Shown: positions 4,880 through 5,480 of the stretch, piece after piece
How positions within the stretch are numbered: position 1 is the stretch's first letter
Layout: every line of letters begins with the position of its first letter
Source of the DNA: Bacteroidota bacterium
GTDB lineage: Bacteria; Bacteroidota; Bacteroidia; Flavobacteriales; Flavobacteriaceae
Assembly (NCBI GenBank): GCA_022560715.1
Contig: JADFSQ010000161.1
Location: 1-5,480 of the forward strand
DNA: 5,480 nt
Direction of reading: 5' to 3'
The notes under the pieces: model-generated
What the model was told of the DNA's origin: nothing
Database searches by the model: none
What the model saw: the letters and a program-made list of their open reading frames with translations, nothing else
Program-made: the position numbers and the translations under genes

Positions 4880-5480
4880 TTATGATAAATCATTTAAAGT
4901 TGAATTTGGTTCTATCTCATAAGGCACTTTATTATGTTCAAAAATTCGTGCAGTAAATTCTCCTTTAAGAGTGATTTCATTATTTTTTACTTGTAAATAA
5001 CTGCCTTCTCTTAATCCAACTACAGGCTGTGTGTTAAAATTATGAAATTCTTGTATTCTTGTTTCCCGGGTTTCTCCCATGTGGTTGCTTGTTGGGTTTG
5101 GGTCTAAATAATGTGGGTTAATATTAAATGGTACAAAACCAAGGGTTTTAAAACTAGGAGGATAAACGATTGGCATATCGTTAGTAGTGCATAAAGTAAG
5201 ACCGCAAATATTGCTTCCGGCACTGGTGCCAAGATAAGGTGTACCATTGTTTACAACATTTTGAAGCGTAGTAATAAGGTTATTTTCATACAATTTACTT
5301 ACTAATACAAACGTATTACCACCTCCAACAAAAATGCCTTTGGCTTCCTGAATTGCTTTTATAGGATTATCAAACTCATGTATGCCATCAACAGTTTTTC
5401 CGATTTTGGAAAATGCCATTTTTACTTTTTCGGTATAAGAGTCATAAGAAATGCCGCTTGGTCTTGCATAGGGAATAAAT
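4880..5480 (-). CDS. pepE: Peptidase E (alpha-aspartyl dipeptidase, family S51), N-terminus beyond the window
   Basis: This cytosolic serine peptidase cleaves dipeptides with an N-terminal aspartate. The frame stays open to the right edge: before the internal Met at 5417-5419 it reads FIPYARPSGISYDSYTEKVK, matching the usual PepE FIPYA...YT.KV segment, so that Met is not the start. In the 199 visible residues the triad is S86 (LGTSAGSN), D101 (TTNDMPI) and H123 (INPHY). The spacings of 15 and 37 equal those of Salmonella PepE (S120, D135, H157), so about 34 residues are missing, for a full length near 233 against the usual 229. Other family blocks are VGGGNTF (oxyanion region), HMGETRETRI and VGLREGS. 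The gene ends upstream of a clear intrinsic terminator and is separated from gpmI by 137 bases. Confidence 0.93.
   Translation of the reverse strand, partial: FIPYARPSGISYDSYTEKVKMAFSKIGKTVDGIHEFDNPIKAIQEAKGIFVGGGNTFVLVSKLYENNLITTLQNVVNNGTPYLGTSAGSNICGLTLCTTNDMPIVYPPSFKTLGFVPFNINPHYLDPNPTSNHMGETRETRIQEFHNFNTQPVVGLREGSYLQVKNNEITLKGEFTARIFEHNKVPYEIEPNSTLNDLS

Noticed and set aside
4880..5419. PepE read as a complete 179-residue protein starting at the Met at 5419
   Set aside because: The frame continues to the window edge with clearly conserved PepE residues (FIPYA...SYTEKVK), so this Met is internal.

Overview
The window looks like a housekeeping stretch of a Bacteroidota chromosome, most likely a flavobacterium. 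It is visibly AT-rich, and its start codons lack Shine-Dalgarno sequences. Several starts are preceded by a TAnnTTTG box, the -7 element of the Bacteroidota primary sigma factor. The protein families present (a Bacteroidota-style GxxExxY protein, a BT0820-like small HAD phosphatase and an alpha/beta-type PepE) fit that assignment. The assignment is inference from sequence style; no marker gene is present.

Layout, left to right. An open frame enters from the left edge on the + strand and stops at 256; it is the 3' end of an unidentified protein. It converges on, and overlaps by 115 bases, a minus-strand GxxExxY gene (142-540). Directly upstream of that gene on the same strand is map (566-1369), type I methionine aminopeptidase. 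A 120-base divergent promoter region follows, with TAnnTTTG boxes facing both ways and a perfect 11-bp inverted repeat whose right arm covers the next start codon. Then comes a + strand acetyl-CoA hydrolase/CoA-transferase (1490-2764). Its stop codon abuts, with no spacer, the stop codon of a minus-strand HAD phosphatase (2765-3175). That gene lies 46 bases downstream of gpmI (3222-4742), the cofactor-independent phosphoglycerate mutase. The 137-base gap upstream of gpmI holds a gpmI promoter, the intrinsic terminator of the next gene and a second small hairpin. The last gene is peptidase E (4880 to the right edge), lacking its N-terminus because the window ends.

Functionally the set is mixed: N-terminal protein processing (Map), lower glycolysis (GpmI), acyl-CoA/carboxylate exchange (CoA-transferase), dipeptide breakdown (PepE) and a small phosphatase of unknown substrate. 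Likely transcription units are map plus the GxxExxY gene, the CoA-transferase alone, gpmI plus the HAD gene, and pepE, which ends at its own terminator.

I see no evidence of a novel multi-gene system. The most unusual point is the left end, where two convergent genes share their 3' ends and the GxxExxY C-terminus looks non-native. Next are the inverted repeat over the CoA-transferase start and the consistently short distance from -7 box to start codon.
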